A DNA stretch of 64,000 nt from Hymenobacter polaris (GCF_012927305.1 NZ_JABBGH010000001.1:372001-436000); one strand, 5' to 3'; positions 1 through 9,475 are shown, counted from the stretch's first letter. The notes: generated by a model not told the origin, from the sequence alone. Numbers and translations: made by a program.

Positions 1-231
1 GGCGCAAGCAAGCGGCTTGGCAGCGCACAAAACCCACTCGCCCAATCAGGCGCGCGCACGCATTTCGCGCGCTGGCCCAGGTTCCTTGGCTTAGGCAAAC
101 CCTACGCTAAAACCACCCGGCCAGATGCAAAAAACCGGTTCGCACCTCAGACTTAGAGGCGCAAACCGGCAGGGAGTTTAAGCAGTTAGGCACTTGCCCC
201 CTCAAGCAAGCCCTAGGGCCCCAGCTACGGC
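1..231. other. Non-coding stretch at window edge
   Basis: No convincing gene is visible. Positions 135-147 and 156-168 form an imperfect inverted repeat around an 8-base loop. CCTAGGG occurs at about 211 and 231, making an 8-bp inverted repeat (210-217 with 231-238) just downstream of the YceI-like gene. Either could end leftward transcription, but neither has a clear U-tract. Confidence 0.4.
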
Positions 232-753
232 CTAGGGCCCTTCCGCAAGCTTGGTGCGCAGGCTCACCGCCACGTCGTTGGCCAGCACCAGGCTGCTCTT
301 GCCAATGCCATAGTCGAGCCGGTTGAGGTGAAAGCTGCCCTGCAGCTCGCGCGCAGCCGACACGGTGAAGGGCACCCGCACCTCGTGCGAAATACCCTTG
401 ATGGTAAGTGTAAAGGTGCCCTCGTACTGCCCGCCGCCGAGGCTGCGAAACGCGGTAGACTGCATACTAAGCACCGGAAATTGCGCGGCGTCAAAGTAGT
501 CGGGCTTTTGCAGGTGCTTGTCGCGCAGGCTGATGCCCGTCTGAATGGTGCTCACCGGCACCGTGGCCCGGATGTGGGCCTGCGCCAGCTGGGCGGGGTC
601 GAACTGCCCCATCGCCTGCAAGCCCCCTAGGGTGCCCTGCACCGTAAAGCCGGCGTTCACAATCTCGAAGCGCACGGCGGGCTCGGCGGGTTGCTGGGTG
701 AACTGGCCGCCAAGCTGGGTCAGCAGCCAGCTCCAAAGCAAGAGTAGGGGCAT
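232..753 (-). CDS. YceI-family protein
   Basis: A 173-residue protein with a hydrophobic start (about residues 1-17) that looks like an export signal, then a single YceI domain. Typical features are GISLRDKHLQKPDYFDAAQF around residues 73-93 and a later strand pair containing TLTIKGISHEVRVPF. YceI proteins are lipocalin-like barrels that bind long isoprenoids; the role here is unknown. The gene follows the di-heme peroxidase by 11 bp on the same strand, so the two are probably cotranscribed and may share a periplasmic redox role (inference). Its TAG stop lies inside a CCTAGG palindrome. Confidence 0.85.
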   Translation of the reverse strand: MPLLLLWSWLLTQLGGQFTQQPAEPAVRFEIVNAGFTVQGTLGGLQAMGQFDPAQLAQAHIRATVPVSTIQTGISLRDKHLQKPDYFDAAQFPVLSMQSTAFRSLGGGQYEGTFTLTIKGISHEVRVPFTVSAARELQGSFHLNRLDYGIGKSSLVLANDVAVSLRTKLAEGP

Positions 754-764
754 AGTAGACTGGG

Positions 765-2324
765 TTACAAGATTTTGAGGAAGGCAACCAGGGCCGCGCG
801 GTCGGGCGCGGGCAGCGCCAGCCCAAACTCGTGGCCGCGCACGGCGTGGGGCGCCCCGCTGGCACCCCGAAAGCCGGTGGGCACGTAGCCGGCGTCCAGG
901 CGCCTAGGGTCTAGCATATCCTCCAGGGTGGCCAGCGAGCCGTCGTGCAAGAACGGGCCCCGGTACCACACCCCGCGCAGCGAGGGCACCTTGTAGTAGC
1001 CAGTGCCGCGCCGCGTTTGCAAGGTGTAGCCAGGGTCGGTGCCGATGGAAATCTCAAACACGTCGTATTTCTGGCGGTGCTCTTCGGGCACCTCGAAGCC
1101 GTCGGCGGGCGTGAGCATGTTGTTGGTGTAGAGCGGCGGCGTGTGGCAGCTCACGCAGCCCTGCTCGACGAAAAGCTGGCCGCCGCGCTTGGTTTGGGCG
1201 GTGGGCTGGTGCGGGTTAGTGGGCGGCCGCAGCGAGTACACGTACTTGGCCAGGGCAAATAGCTGCGCCTCGGAGTAGCGGTCGAAGGTGCCGACAAAAG
1301 CAGATTTGCCGGGTGGCGGCAGGGTTTTGTGCGCCTTGCCGGCCGGAATGTACGCGTCGTAGCTCGCCATAAAATCGAGAGCCTGGTTGATGGCGATGTA
1401 GCGCATCATGTCGCCAATGCTACGGTGGCGGGCCAGGCCGCCGTGGTCGAGGTAAGTGCGCTGCTGCACGCCAATAAGGTCGGGCACCGAGGGCGGAAAT
1501 AGGATGCTGGTGCCCTGGCGCCCGTTGGTGCCGGGCGGCAGCGACTCAAACGCCTGGGCAATCTTTTCCTTGGGCTGGCGGCTAAGCTGCGAGTTGGGGT
1601 CGTTGGGTACGAAGGGCGCGTCGAAGAGCACGCCGGTTACGTACTGCACGGCCGGCTCCGGGAAGTTGGGGTCGTGGCGAATATTCCAGGCAGTGGCCGG
1701 GTCGCCGGGAAAATTGCCCTGGGCCCCTTTCAGCACCACGCCGCCCTGCTCAACGCGGGTGTGGCACATGCCGCACGAGAGGTTGCCCAGCAGCACCTTG
1801 CCCTTTTCCTTCACCACGTAGCGGGCGTAGGGCATAATGCCGTCCTTGGTCAGCGGCACTTTCACGGCAGCGTAAAAGGCCGGGTCGCGCACGTTGTCCA
1901 GCGTAATAACGGCGCCATCCACGTCGATGGGCATGTCGAAAAGCAGCTCGCCGGCCTTTATCCAGTCGGCCTCGGTGTGCAGCTTGGCGGGGTCGAACAC
2001 CACCTGGGGTTCCTGCTTTTCCAGCCACTGCCAGTAGCCCTTGGGCTCGCGGCCGGGCGCGTACACCGGGTAGTTTTTGTAGGCCACGCGCTCGGGCAGC
2101 CCATAGTAGTAGGCGGCCGGTACGTGCCGGGGCGAGGCGCTGGGCGTGGCCAGCGGCAGCTCGGCGGCCGCCAGCGCGGTGCTGTCCCAGGTGCGCGGAA
2201 TAGTGGGGGTGTAGGGCAGGGCAAGGCGGGCCCCCTCGCCGCTGCTTTTGGTAGTGGCCGCGGCTAGCCCCACGAGCAGCGCGGCGGGCAGCCCATACGC
2301 GGCCCACAGAGTAGGTTGTTTCAT
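765..2324 (-). CDS. Di-heme cytochrome c peroxidase-like protein
   Basis: The preferred start is the ATG at 2324, which begins a signal-like segment (MKQPTLWAAYGLPAALLVGL); an upstream in-frame extension to 2402 looks untranslated. The 519-residue product has two heme c motifs, CGMCH at about residue 184 and CVSCH at about residue 390. It is longer than classical bacterial cytochrome c peroxidases and could equally be a MauG/RoxA-like di-heme oxidoreductase. It should act in the periplasm, reducing peroxide or oxidising an unknown partner. The YceI gene lies directly downstream. No cytochrome maturation genes are nearby. Confidence 0.8.
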   Translation of the reverse strand: MKQPTLWAAYGLPAALLVGLAAATTKSSGEGARLALPYTPTIPRTWDSTALAAAELPLATPSASPRHVPAAYYYGLPERVAYKNYPVYAPGREPKGYWQWLEKQEPQVVFDPAKLHTEADWIKAGELLFDMPIDVDGAVITLDNVRDPAFYAAVKVPLTKDGIMPYARYVVKEKGKVLLGNLSCGMCHTRVEQGGVVLKGAQGNFPGDPATAWNIRHDPNFPEPAVQYVTGVLFDAPFVPNDPNSQLSRQPKEKIAQAFESLPPGTNGRQGTSILFPPSVPDLIGVQQRTYLDHGGLARHRSIGDMMRYIAINQALDFMASYDAYIPAGKAHKTLPPPGKSAFVGTFDRYSEAQLFALAKYVYSLRPPTNPHQPTAQTKRGGQLFVEQGCVSCHTPPLYTNNMLTPADGFEVPEEHRQKYDVFEISIGTDPGYTLQTRRGTGYYKVPSLRGVWYRGPFLHDGSLATLEDMLDPRRLDAGYVPTGFRGASGAPHAVRGHEFGLALPAPDRAALVAFLKIL

Positions 2325-2413
2325 AGCAGTAAAGTGCGAGTAGCAGGGGCGCCGTGCCGCCTGCCAGACAAGCAAGTTACTGTTTTTCAGCTTATAGAAC
2401 AAGCACCCCCCTA

Positions 2414-2473
2414 GGGCCCGGCCACTGCCCCCTAGGGCGGCTGGCGGGGCCCTAGGGGGCGGTGGCCGGGCCC
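2414..2473. repeat. 24-bp inverted repeat with CCCTAGGG in both arms
   Basis: Arms 2414-2437 and 2450-2473 are complementary over 24 positions with one G-U-compatible mismatch, around a 12-base loop. Each arm ends in CCCTAGGG, and a third CCCTAGGG overlaps the left edge. It sits between the peroxidase start (2324) and the glucanase terminator. Confidence 0.8.
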
Positions 2474-2504
2474 AGGCCGGCGAAGCCAGCCGGCTGGCCC
2501 GCCC

Positions 2505-2535
2505 GCAAAAAAGGCACCGCCGAAGCGGTGCCTTT
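2505..2535 (-). terminator. Rho-independent terminator of the glucan locus
   Basis: Stem GGCACCGC / GCGGTGCC (2513-2520 and 2525-2532) with a four-base loop. On the minus strand it is followed by a run of six T (2507-2512). It lies about 26 bp past the GH16 gene stop. Confidence 0.85.
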
Positions 2536-2560
2536 GGTAGCTGATTAAGTTTGGGACTCG

Positions 2561-3445
2561 CTAGCTTTTGTATTGGTAAAACCGAACGTAGTCAACCAGC
2601 ATTTGCTGGGGGAAGGTGGTAGTGGCATCGGGGTTGCCCAGGAAATTGCCGCCCACGGCCACGTTCAGCACCACGAAGAAGTTGTTGTTGAACGGGTACG
2701 GATACTGCGAGATATTGCTCTTGGTCAGCGCATAGTACTGCTGCCCGTCGAGGTAAAAGCGCGTCTGGTCCTGGCTGCGCACTACGCTGAACACGTGGAA
2801 GTCGTCGGCGAAGCTGGCGTTGTTAGGCAGCTTCACGGCGTCGATGCCGCTTTGCTGGTGGCTGCCGCCGTTGTCGGCGTAGTGCATAGTGGTGAGTATC
2901 TCCGTGGGCTTCTGCCCACGCAGTTCCATGATGTCGATTTCGCCACACTTGGGCCAGTTATTCGTATCGATGTCGCTGCCCAGCATCCAAATGGCGGGCC
3001 AGATGCCCTGGGTTTTGGGTAGCTTGGCCCGCACGTCGATGCGGCCATACTGAAAGTCCTTGCGGCCCTTGGTGAGCACGCGCCCCGAGGTGTAGGTATA
3101 GTTGGGGCTGGTGCCCTGCCGGATGGGCTGAATCACGAGGTTGCCCCCGGTCTGGTTCACGTTGTCGGTCGAGGTGGTGTATACTTCCAGCTCCTGGTTG
3201 CCCCAGCCGTTGTTGTTGCCCGTGTTGTAGTCCCACTTGGCCGGGTCTAGGGCCCCGCTGCCGCTAAACTCGTCGCTCCACTGCAGCTCGGTGTACTGCG
3301 CAAAGTCGCGCGTTTCGGAGTTGGTAACGGCAGGCGTCGGCGTGGGCGTCGGAATAACCGCGTCCTTCGATTCGGTGCAGGAGCTGAGTAGCAGCGCCAG
3401 CAGCAGGCCAGCGGTAGCGGGGTGGGAGGGGTGGAGAATTGCCAT
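2561..3445 (-). CDS. GH16 family beta-glucanase lipoprotein
   Basis: Start chosen at ATG 3445, which directly begins a lipoprotein signal with lipobox LLSSC; the ORF extends to 3490 without support. The 294-residue product is a glycoside hydrolase family 16 domain with the catalytic signature GEIDIMEL near residue 168, whose two Glu residues are nucleophile and acid/base. WPAIWMLG just before it is typical of laminarinase-type members. It should cut beta-1,3 or mixed-linkage glucan at the cell surface. It is the last gene of the SusC/SusD locus, separated from the PKD lipoprotein by a strong CCCTAGGG hairpin. Exact substrate is inferred. Confidence 0.92.
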   Translation of the reverse strand: MAILHPSHPATAGLLLALLLSSCTESKDAVIPTPTPTPAVTNSETRDFAQYTELQWSDEFSGSGALDPAKWDYNTGNNNGWGNQELEVYTTSTDNVNQTGGNLVIQPIRQGTSPNYTYTSGRVLTKGRKDFQYGRIDVRAKLPKTQGIWPAIWMLGSDIDTNNWPKCGEIDIMELRGQKPTEILTTMHYADNGGSHQQSGIDAVKLPNNASFADDFHVFSVVRSQDQTRFYLDGQQYYALTKSNISQYPYPFNNNFFVVLNVAVGGNFLGNPDATTTFPQQMLVDYVRFYQYKS

Positions 3446-3537
3446 ACGAAAGAGGGAAGAAAAATGCCCAACGAATAGTTCATTGGGCACTTAGCAAGCA
3501 GCTAATCAGGGGAAAAGGGAAAAGGTTGCTAGCTAGT

Positions 3538-3584
3538 AGCAGCCCTAGGGCCCGGTGCCGCGCGGCCTGGGCCCTAGGGCTGCT
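3538..3584. repeat. 16-bp perfect inverted repeat containing CCCTAGGG
   Basis: Arms AGCAGCCCTAGGGCCC (3538-3553) and its exact complement (3569-3584) flank a 15-base loop. It lies between the PKD lipoprotein stop and the glucanase start, inside the likely operon, so it would form a stable intercistronic mRNA stem. A role in differential expression is inference. Confidence 0.8.
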
Positions 3585-3587
3585 AGG

Positions 3588-4445
3588 CTACTTGGCAATA
3601 AGCTTCATTTGAAACACCAGGTTGCCAGTAGCCGAGCCGGCCTTGAGCACCATGTTGGTGGCGCTAATGCTCACGATGCGGTAAATCTGGTCGGGCGCGT
3701 CAGTGACGCCAATGAACGACTTAAAACCGCCTGAGTTAGGCGTGCTCAGTACGAACTGGGCCAGGCCCGATGAAGTAGAGCCAAACGTATAGGTGCCCGT
3801 GCCCGACCGGGGCGCGTCGCAGCCAGTGCCGCCCGCCACGAAGGTTTGGCCTTTGGCATCGTAGGTGAACGCATTGGCGTTCGAGAAGGTGTACTCGTCA
3901 TCGGCCTGGCAGGCGGGCAAGCTGCCGGGCTGCACGGTCATGCCGCCGGGGTAGTAGCTGCGCGGGTCGCTGTCGCTGGGTCCCACGGTGATGGGGTCGG
4001 TGGTCGTGTTATCCAGCTTCCACGTTTTCGAGCCCGTGGCAGTCGCGCTGCTAGTACCAGTTAGCAGTTGCTTCACAATAACGCTGGCATCAGGCAGCGT
4101 GATGGTTTGCACGGCCGAGAAGCCATTGCCGCCCCGCGCAGAGGCTAATAGCTGCGCCTGCTTGGTGCCGCCGCCGGTGTAGGTGTGCGTCACGGTAGCC
4201 GACGAACTGTTGATGCGGGTGCCGTCGCCAAAGTCCCACTCGTACTGCACGATGCCAGGCCCCGAGTAAGCGGTAGTATTCGTGAAGGTCACGATGCTGT
4301 TAAAGCCGTCTTGCTTGGTGGCGTAGGTAAACGTGGGGGAAGGCAGTGGCCCGTCGAGTTGGCCGTTGTCGTTTTTCTTACAGTCGGTCAGGAGCAGCGT
4401 GCTCGCTAGCATGCCCCAGGCCGCCTTGGTCCAATAAGTTTTCAT
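3588..4445 (-). CDS. PKD-domain lipoprotein of the glucan locus
   Basis: A 285-residue lipoprotein (lipobox LLTDC near residue 22). Residues about 37-115 form a PKD-type beta sandwich with the hallmark YEWDFGDG. The C-terminal half is a second beta-rich region (TWKLD, then YTFSNANAFTYD) of a type common beside SusD genes. Such proteins are often surface glycan-binding proteins (SusE/SusF analogues). It follows susD by 35 bp. The binding role is inferred from position and domain; no catalytic motif is visible. Confidence 0.8.
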   Translation of the reverse strand: MKTYWTKAAWGMLASTLLLTDCKKNDNGQLDGPLPSPTFTYATKQDGFNSIVTFTNTTAYSGPGIVQYEWDFGDGTRINSSSATVTHTYTGGGTKQAQLLASARGGNGFSAVQTITLPDASVIVKQLLTGTSSATATGSKTWKLDNTTTDPITVGPSDSDPRSYYPGGMTVQPGSLPACQADDEYTFSNANAFTYDAKGQTFVAGGTGCDAPRSGTGTYTFGSTSSGLAQFVLSTPNSGGFKSFIGVTDAPDQIYRIVSISATNMVLKAGSATGNLVFQMKLIAK

Positions 4446-4480
4446 CTGTGTTCAGCGTGAGTCGTTGGGTGGGAAAGGGC

Positions 4481-6034
4481 CTAGTATCCAGGGTTTTGAA
4501 CCAGACCAGGGTTGGTGTCAATCTCCGACTGTGGAATGGGCAGCACCAGCGTGTTCTGGGTCGGGATGCCGTGCACGTTAGGCAGTTTGCCCTGCAAAAA
4601 GGCTGCCTGGGCCGTCATGCGCGGAATCAGGGCGTGGTCGGTCAGCGTGGGGTACAGCGTTTGGGCGCGCTTCATGTCAAACCAGCGGTCAAACTCGAAG
4701 GCCAGCTCGTACTTGCGCTCGCGCAGCACGGCGTTGATGAAGTTGGGCGTCGAGGCCGTCAGGTCTACGGCCGTTGAGGGGTTGTTGTAGTTGAGGCCGA
4801 AGGCGCGGCGGCGCACCTTGTTGATAGCTTCCAGGCCTTCGGTAGTGGGGCCCACGGCCTCGGCCACAATCAGGTACATCTCGGCCAGGCGAATTACGGG
4901 CACGTTCAGCGGCGAGTCCCAGATATTGGTATTCACCTTGCCCACAAACCACTTCTTGCAGAAGTAGGCGTACGGGGAGCCCGTGATGGGCGTGCTCGGG
5001 TCCTTGCTGCCATCGGGAAACACGTCGCCAGGCACCCATGCGCTCACGGCCCGGCGGGTATCGCCGCTTTCGTAGCCGGCGATAAAGTCGGGGTCAGGCA
5101 CGTTAAAGCCGTAGCCGCTGCCGGGAGTTTGGTTCAGACCCCTAGGGCCGAAAAATTCGTTCATGGCCGAGCCCACGCTGTTGCGGTCATACTGGTTGCG
5201 GCCATTCACAAACTGAATTTCGAAGAGCGACTCCTTGGCGTTGTTGTTCTCGTTGGCTACCACGAAGTTGTCGCCGTAATTGGCCCACATCGTCTTGCCC
5301 GAGTTGTTGATAACGGTGCGGGCCCACTGAGCAGCTTCTGTCTTTTTACCTTCCGTGATGTACACCTTGGCCAGCAGGCCGGCGGCGGCCCACTTGGTGG
5401 CGCGGCCCAAGTCAGCGCCCGAGTAAGAAGCTGGCAGAATGCTGTAGGCGTCGGCCAGGTCTTTCTCAATCTGAGCGTATACCTGGGCGGCCGGCGTGCG
5501 CGGAATATTAACGGCCGACGGGCTGGCCGGCGGTGCGGTAAATAGGGGCACGTCACCGTAGGCCCGCACCAGGTCGAAGTACATCTTGGCCCGAATAAAT
5601 TCCGCTTCTCCAATGCAGCGCTTCTGGATGTCGGCACTGATGTTGGTGATGAGCGGTACCTTCTGTATCACCAAGTTGGCCCGCTGCAGCGCCACAAACG
5701 AGCCGCCCCACAGGCGGGTAGCAATGAAGTTGGTGGTGGGAATGCTGTAGGCTTCGAGCTGCTTGTACTCGATGGCGTCGTTGCCCGAGTCCCCGCCCGA
5801 ACTCGACACGTCCGACCAGATGTCGAAGGCCCACATGGCGGCGTTATACTGGCCTTCCTTAGTCAACTCGCTGTAAGCGGCGTTGGTGGCCTGAATGGCG
5901 TCGGTTTCAGTTTGGTAGAAGTTGGCGTCCGTAATCTGGTCGACGGGCGCCTCCGCTAGAAACTTCTCGGTGCAGCTGGACAGGATGCTTAGGGCCACTG
6001 CGAGCACCCCGAGCGTGTATTTAGTAGCTTTCAT
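4481..6034 (-). CDS. SusD/RagB family nutrient-binding lipoprotein
   Basis: A 517-residue protein with lipobox ILSSC, followed by EKFLAEAPVDQITDANFYQT, a typical SusD N-terminus. The helical SusD core and C-terminal RagB/SusD region (ending YELAFEFDRWFDMKRAQ and later segments) are present. It should sit at the cell surface as a lid on the SusC channel and bind glycan. It is 24 bp downstream of susC. The full length is normal for the family. Confidence 0.95.
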   Translation of the reverse strand: MKATKYTLGVLAVALSILSSCTEKFLAEAPVDQITDANFYQTETDAIQATNAAYSELTKEGQYNAAMWAFDIWSDVSSSGGDSGNDAIEYKQLEAYSIPTTNFIATRLWGGSFVALQRANLVIQKVPLITNISADIQKRCIGEAEFIRAKMYFDLVRAYGDVPLFTAPPASPSAVNIPRTPAAQVYAQIEKDLADAYSILPASYSGADLGRATKWAAAGLLAKVYITEGKKTEAAQWARTVINNSGKTMWANYGDNFVVANENNNAKESLFEIQFVNGRNQYDRNSVGSAMNEFFGPRGLNQTPGSGYGFNVPDPDFIAGYESGDTRRAVSAWVPGDVFPDGSKDPSTPITGSPYAYFCKKWFVGKVNTNIWDSPLNVPVIRLAEMYLIVAEAVGPTTEGLEAINKVRRRAFGLNYNNPSTAVDLTASTPNFINAVLRERKYELAFEFDRWFDMKRAQTLYPTLTDHALIPRMTAQAAFLQGKLPNVHGIPTQNTLVLPIPQSEIDTNPGLVQNPGY

Positions 6035-6058
6035 GCTAAGTAGTTCAGCTATAGATTA

Positions 6059-9000
6059 TTAAAACCCAATGTTAATGCCGCCGATGAGCGTGCGCACCTG
6101 CGGGTAAACGCCCTGGTCAATGCCACTCACGCTCACTTCCGGGTCAAAACCCGTGTAGTGGGTTAAAGTCAGCAGGTTATAGCCCGTGAAGTAGACCCGA
6201 ATCTGGGAGGCGGTGATTTTGTTGAGGATGCTGCGCGGCAGGGTATAGCCAAAGGTGAGGTTTTTGAGGCGGATGAAGGAGCCATCCTCGATGTAATGGG
6301 TCGAAACACGCAGGTTGTTGTTGGGGTCGCCCACAATGGCGCGGGGCACGTCGTTGCTAGTGCCTTCGCCGGTCCAGCGGCTCAGGATGTGGGTGGTGCC
6401 GTTAGTGGTGCTGTAGAGGGCCGACTCGGTGATGTAGCGGTTGAGGTTGTACACATCATTGCCCTGCACGCCTTGAAGAAAGAAGCTCAAGTCAAATCCT
6501 TTAAACGAAAGTGTGTTGGTTACGCCGAACGAGATATTCGGGTAGGGGTTGCCGATGAACACCCGGTCCGCATCGGTGATAACCCCGTCGCCGTTGGTAT
6601 CGCGGAACTTGATGTCGCCGGGCGCCGTGCCGGCGTTCTGGTAGTAGTTAGCTTTAGCCGAGCCCGACTTCGCGCTGGCATTCAGGGCATCCAGCTCGCC
6701 CTGGGTCTGGATGAGTCCGTCGGCGATGAAGCCGTAGAAAGCACCTACCGGCTGATTGGCGTCGTAACGAACAATAGTACCGCTTAGCGAACCCTGACCG
6801 TTGTAAGGAATGCCGGCGCCCAGCGATTCGAGGCGCGACTTGAAGCCTGATAGGATTACGCTGGTCGACCAGTTCAAACCGCCGTTGCTGCCCACGAAGT
6901 TGTGAGTGGTCAGCGAGAGGTCAAAGCCCCGGTTGTAAGCCGAGAAGGCATTGCGGTTCACTTGCTCATAAGTACCTGACACCAGCGACACAGGTACGGG
7001 GGCAATTAGGTTAGGCGAACGGCGGTCGTACAGGTCGATGCTCGCCTCGATGCGGTTGTTGAGGAAGCCTAAATCCAGGCCAAGGTTGAACTGACTGTTA
7101 CGCTCCCAGCGCAGGTCCGGGTTAGCCAGGCGGGTGGGCGCCGCCCCCTGGTTGAGGGCGCCGTCGGGCCCGAAGGGGTAGTTGATACCGAAGTTGATGG
7201 AATACAGGTAAGCAAAGCGACCAGCATTCAGCTCGTTGCCCACAATGCCATAGCCCACCCGCAACTTCAGGTTGCTGACCGAGCTACTGCCCTTGAGGAA
7301 GTCCTCCTCCGAGATACGCCAGCCGGCCGATACGCCAGGAAAGAAGCCAAACTTATGAGTTGGCTCGAAGCGCGATGAGCCGTCGAAGCGTCCCACGGCC
7401 TGGAAGATGTACTTGCCGGCAAACTCATAGTTGAGGCGGCCGAAATAGCTGGCGAGGCTACGCGAGGGGTCAACGGTACCGCCGTTGGCCAGCAACGTGT
7501 TGATGGGGCCCGCGTTGATAGTTTGCAGGTCGTTGCGCAGGTACTGCGCGCGATAGGCACTTACATTACTGAAATTAAATTGCTGGGCCGATTGGCCCAC
7601 CAGCACCGTAAACTGATGCTTGTCGGCAACCAAACGGTCGTAGGTAGCCGTGTTCTCGATGAGATAGCTCGGCGCGTAGCCAGAAGATGCTGAGGCATCG
7701 GCCGTGATGTAGCGCTGCGTGTACCCAGCCAGCTCAGGACCCCTAGGGCTGAACGCGTTGAAGTTTTCAAAAATCAGGTCGGCGCCGATGTTGGTGCGGA
7801 GGCGCAGGCCTTTGAGGGGCTCTAACTCGGCGTAAAACGTGGTAGTGGCCCGGTTGCGGTAGAAGCGCTGGTTAGTGCGCTGAGCTACAGCCAGTGGATT
7901 CTCCTCCGTAAAGTTGTCTGATTGGCTATTGGGTTGGTAGTAGTAGCCATCGGGTCGGTAAGGCTGCACCGTGGGGGGCATCCGCAGTGTAGCCTGCACA
8001 ATGCCGTATTCCCCATTATTGGTCGAGTTTTGGCGGTCGCTGTAGCGCGTAAGTGAAAGGTTGTTACCAACCTTGAAGTACTTATTCAGCTGGATGTCGC
8101 CGTTGGCCCGCAAAGTAAAGCGCTCGGAGTTGGAGCCAATAATAACTCCATCCTGCTGGAAGTAAGTAGCTGACAAAGCGTAGCGGGCCTTGTCGCTGCC
8201 CCCGTTAGCTGAAAAAGAGTAGTTCTGCTGCTGTGCCCGACGGAAAACCAGGTCTTGCCAGTTAGTGCCCACCCCTAGGGAGGCCGGGTCGCGCAGCTTG
8301 TCGAGCGCGATAGGCTGGCCGGCAGCGATGCGCGCCTCGTTGTTGATGGTCGCGTACTGCTGCGCGTTCATCATGTCGAGGCGCCGAGATACACTCTGGG
8401 TCCCGGCGTAGCCGTCAAAGTTGATGCTGGTCTTGCCGGCTTTGCCCCGCTTGGTGGTAATAATCACCACGCCGTTAGCGGCGCGCACCCCGTAGATGGC
8501 CGTGGCTGAAGCATCCTTCAGGATGTCAATGGTTTCAATGTCGTTCGGGCTGATGGCATTCAGCTGAGCGTCGCCGTTGTCGGGTAGCGGGAAGCCGTCA
8601 ACTACAAAGAGCGGGGTGTTGTTGCCCGCCGACGAGATGCCCCGGATGCGGATGGCCGTGCCGGCTGCCCCGCCTGGCGCGCCCCCACCCGAGGTAATTG
8701 TCACACCCGATACTTTGCCTTGAATAGCTTGTGATACTTCGGCCACCGGCTGGCGCGTAATTTCAGCTGCGCCTACGGAGGAGATAGCGCCCGTCACGCT
8801 GCCGCGCTCCTGGGTGCCGTAGCCCACTACCACTACCTCGTTCAGGTCCTGGGCGCTTTCACGTAGAGTTACGCTTAGATTGCTGGCGTTGCTAGCATTT
8901 ACCACTACAGCCTGCGCGATGAAACCCACGTAGCTAAAGGAAAGTGTGCTGCCTTCGGGCGCATCGAGGCTGAAACCACCATCAGCGCCGGTAGTGGTGC

Positions 9001-9226
9001 CTAGGGTGGTGCCCCGCACCACGACGGTAACGCCTGGCAGGCCGCTGCCATCGGCGCCCACTACCCGGCCCCGCACTGGGATGGTAGCTAGCGGACGGTG
9101 AGCCAAGCGATAGGGAAGCTTGCTAGTGTGAGGAGCGGCCAGCGTGAAGCTGACCGGTAGTCCGGCAGCCAGTAACACTGCCGAGCAGCGAAACAGCCAA
9201 CCCACTGGGTAGAATTTTTTAGCCAT
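6059..9226 (-). CDS. SusC/RagA family TonB-linked outer membrane transporter
   Basis: A 1055-residue protein with a signal peptide (about residues 1-30), a carboxypeptidase-D-regulatory-like domain (about 48-125, GRVVGADGSGLPGVTVVVRG), a plug domain starting around DLNEVVVVGYGTQERGSVTG, and a long C-terminal beta barrel ending in NIGF. It should import oligosaccharides across the outer membrane with SusD. It heads the locus susC-susD-PKD lipoprotein-GH16. A good TTG-N21-TAGCTTTG promoter lies upstream. No SusR, hybrid two-component or ECF/anti-sigma gene is adjacent; the nearest regulators are the 7TM-zinc-ribbon protein and the LytS/LytTR pair. Confidence 0.95.
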   Translation of the reverse strand: MAKKFYPVGWLFRCSAVLLAAGLPVSFTLAAPHTSKLPYRLAHRPLATIPVRGRVVGADGSGLPGVTVVVRGTTLGTTTGADGGFSLDAPEGSTLSFSYVGFIAQAVVVNASNASNLSVTLRESAQDLNEVVVVGYGTQERGSVTGAISSVGAAEITRQPVAEVSQAIQGKVSGVTITSGGGAPGGAAGTAIRIRGISSAGNNTPLFVVDGFPLPDNGDAQLNAISPNDIETIDILKDASATAIYGVRAANGVVIITTKRGKAGKTSINFDGYAGTQSVSRRLDMMNAQQYATINNEARIAAGQPIALDKLRDPASLGVGTNWQDLVFRRAQQQNYSFSANGGSDKARYALSATYFQQDGVIIGSNSERFTLRANGDIQLNKYFKVGNNLSLTRYSDRQNSTNNGEYGIVQATLRMPPTVQPYRPDGYYYQPNSQSDNFTEENPLAVAQRTNQRFYRNRATTTFYAELEPLKGLRLRTNIGADLIFENFNAFSPRGPELAGYTQRYITADASASSGYAPSYLIENTATYDRLVADKHQFTVLVGQSAQQFNFSNVSAYRAQYLRNDLQTINAGPINTLLANGGTVDPSRSLASYFGRLNYEFAGKYIFQAVGRFDGSSRFEPTHKFGFFPGVSAGWRISEEDFLKGSSSVSNLKLRVGYGIVGNELNAGRFAYLYSINFGINYPFGPDGALNQGAAPTRLANPDLRWERNSQFNLGLDLGFLNNRIEASIDLYDRRSPNLIAPVPVSLVSGTYEQVNRNAFSAYNRGFDLSLTTHNFVGSNGGLNWSTSVILSGFKSRLESLGAGIPYNGQGSLSGTIVRYDANQPVGAFYGFIADGLIQTQGELDALNASAKSGSAKANYYQNAGTAPGDIKFRDTNGDGVITDADRVFIGNPYPNISFGVTNTLSFKGFDLSFFLQGVQGNDVYNLNRYITESALYSTTNGTTHILSRWTGEGTSNDVPRAIVGDPNNNLRVSTHYIEDGSFIRLKNLTFGYTLPRSILNKITASQIRVYFTGYNLLTLTHYTGFDPEVSVSGIDQGVYPQVRTLIGGINIGF

Positions 9227-9269
9227 GAAAAGTGGATGGGGAAAGATTGATTGAACAGCAAGTAGTGGT

Positions 9270-9301
9270 CAAAGCTAGGGGGCCTTGTTTAGCAAATGCA
9301 A
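9270..9301 (-). promoter_or_regulatory. Probable susC promoter
   Basis: On the minus strand, TTG (9299-9301) is followed after 21 bases by TAGCTTTG (9270-9277), matching the Bacteroidota -33 TTG and -7 TAnnTTTG pattern. This predicts a leader of roughly 40 bases before the susC ATG. The rest of the 9227-9558 gap holds the terminator at 9476-9507 and no convincing gene. Confidence 0.6.
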
Positions 9302-9475
9302 GCTGGCAAAAGCCCCTAGGGTGCTGCAAACGGCTCTTTCGAGTGGATATAATGGTTGGTGCTTACGGTTACAGCACAAGTTGGGAGCCCTAATTGTAGC
9401 GCTGGTGGGGCGGAGGGCACTATTGCAGAACCTGGTGCTAGGGCTAAAAAACAATGAGCTTTCAGTGACTTTTTT

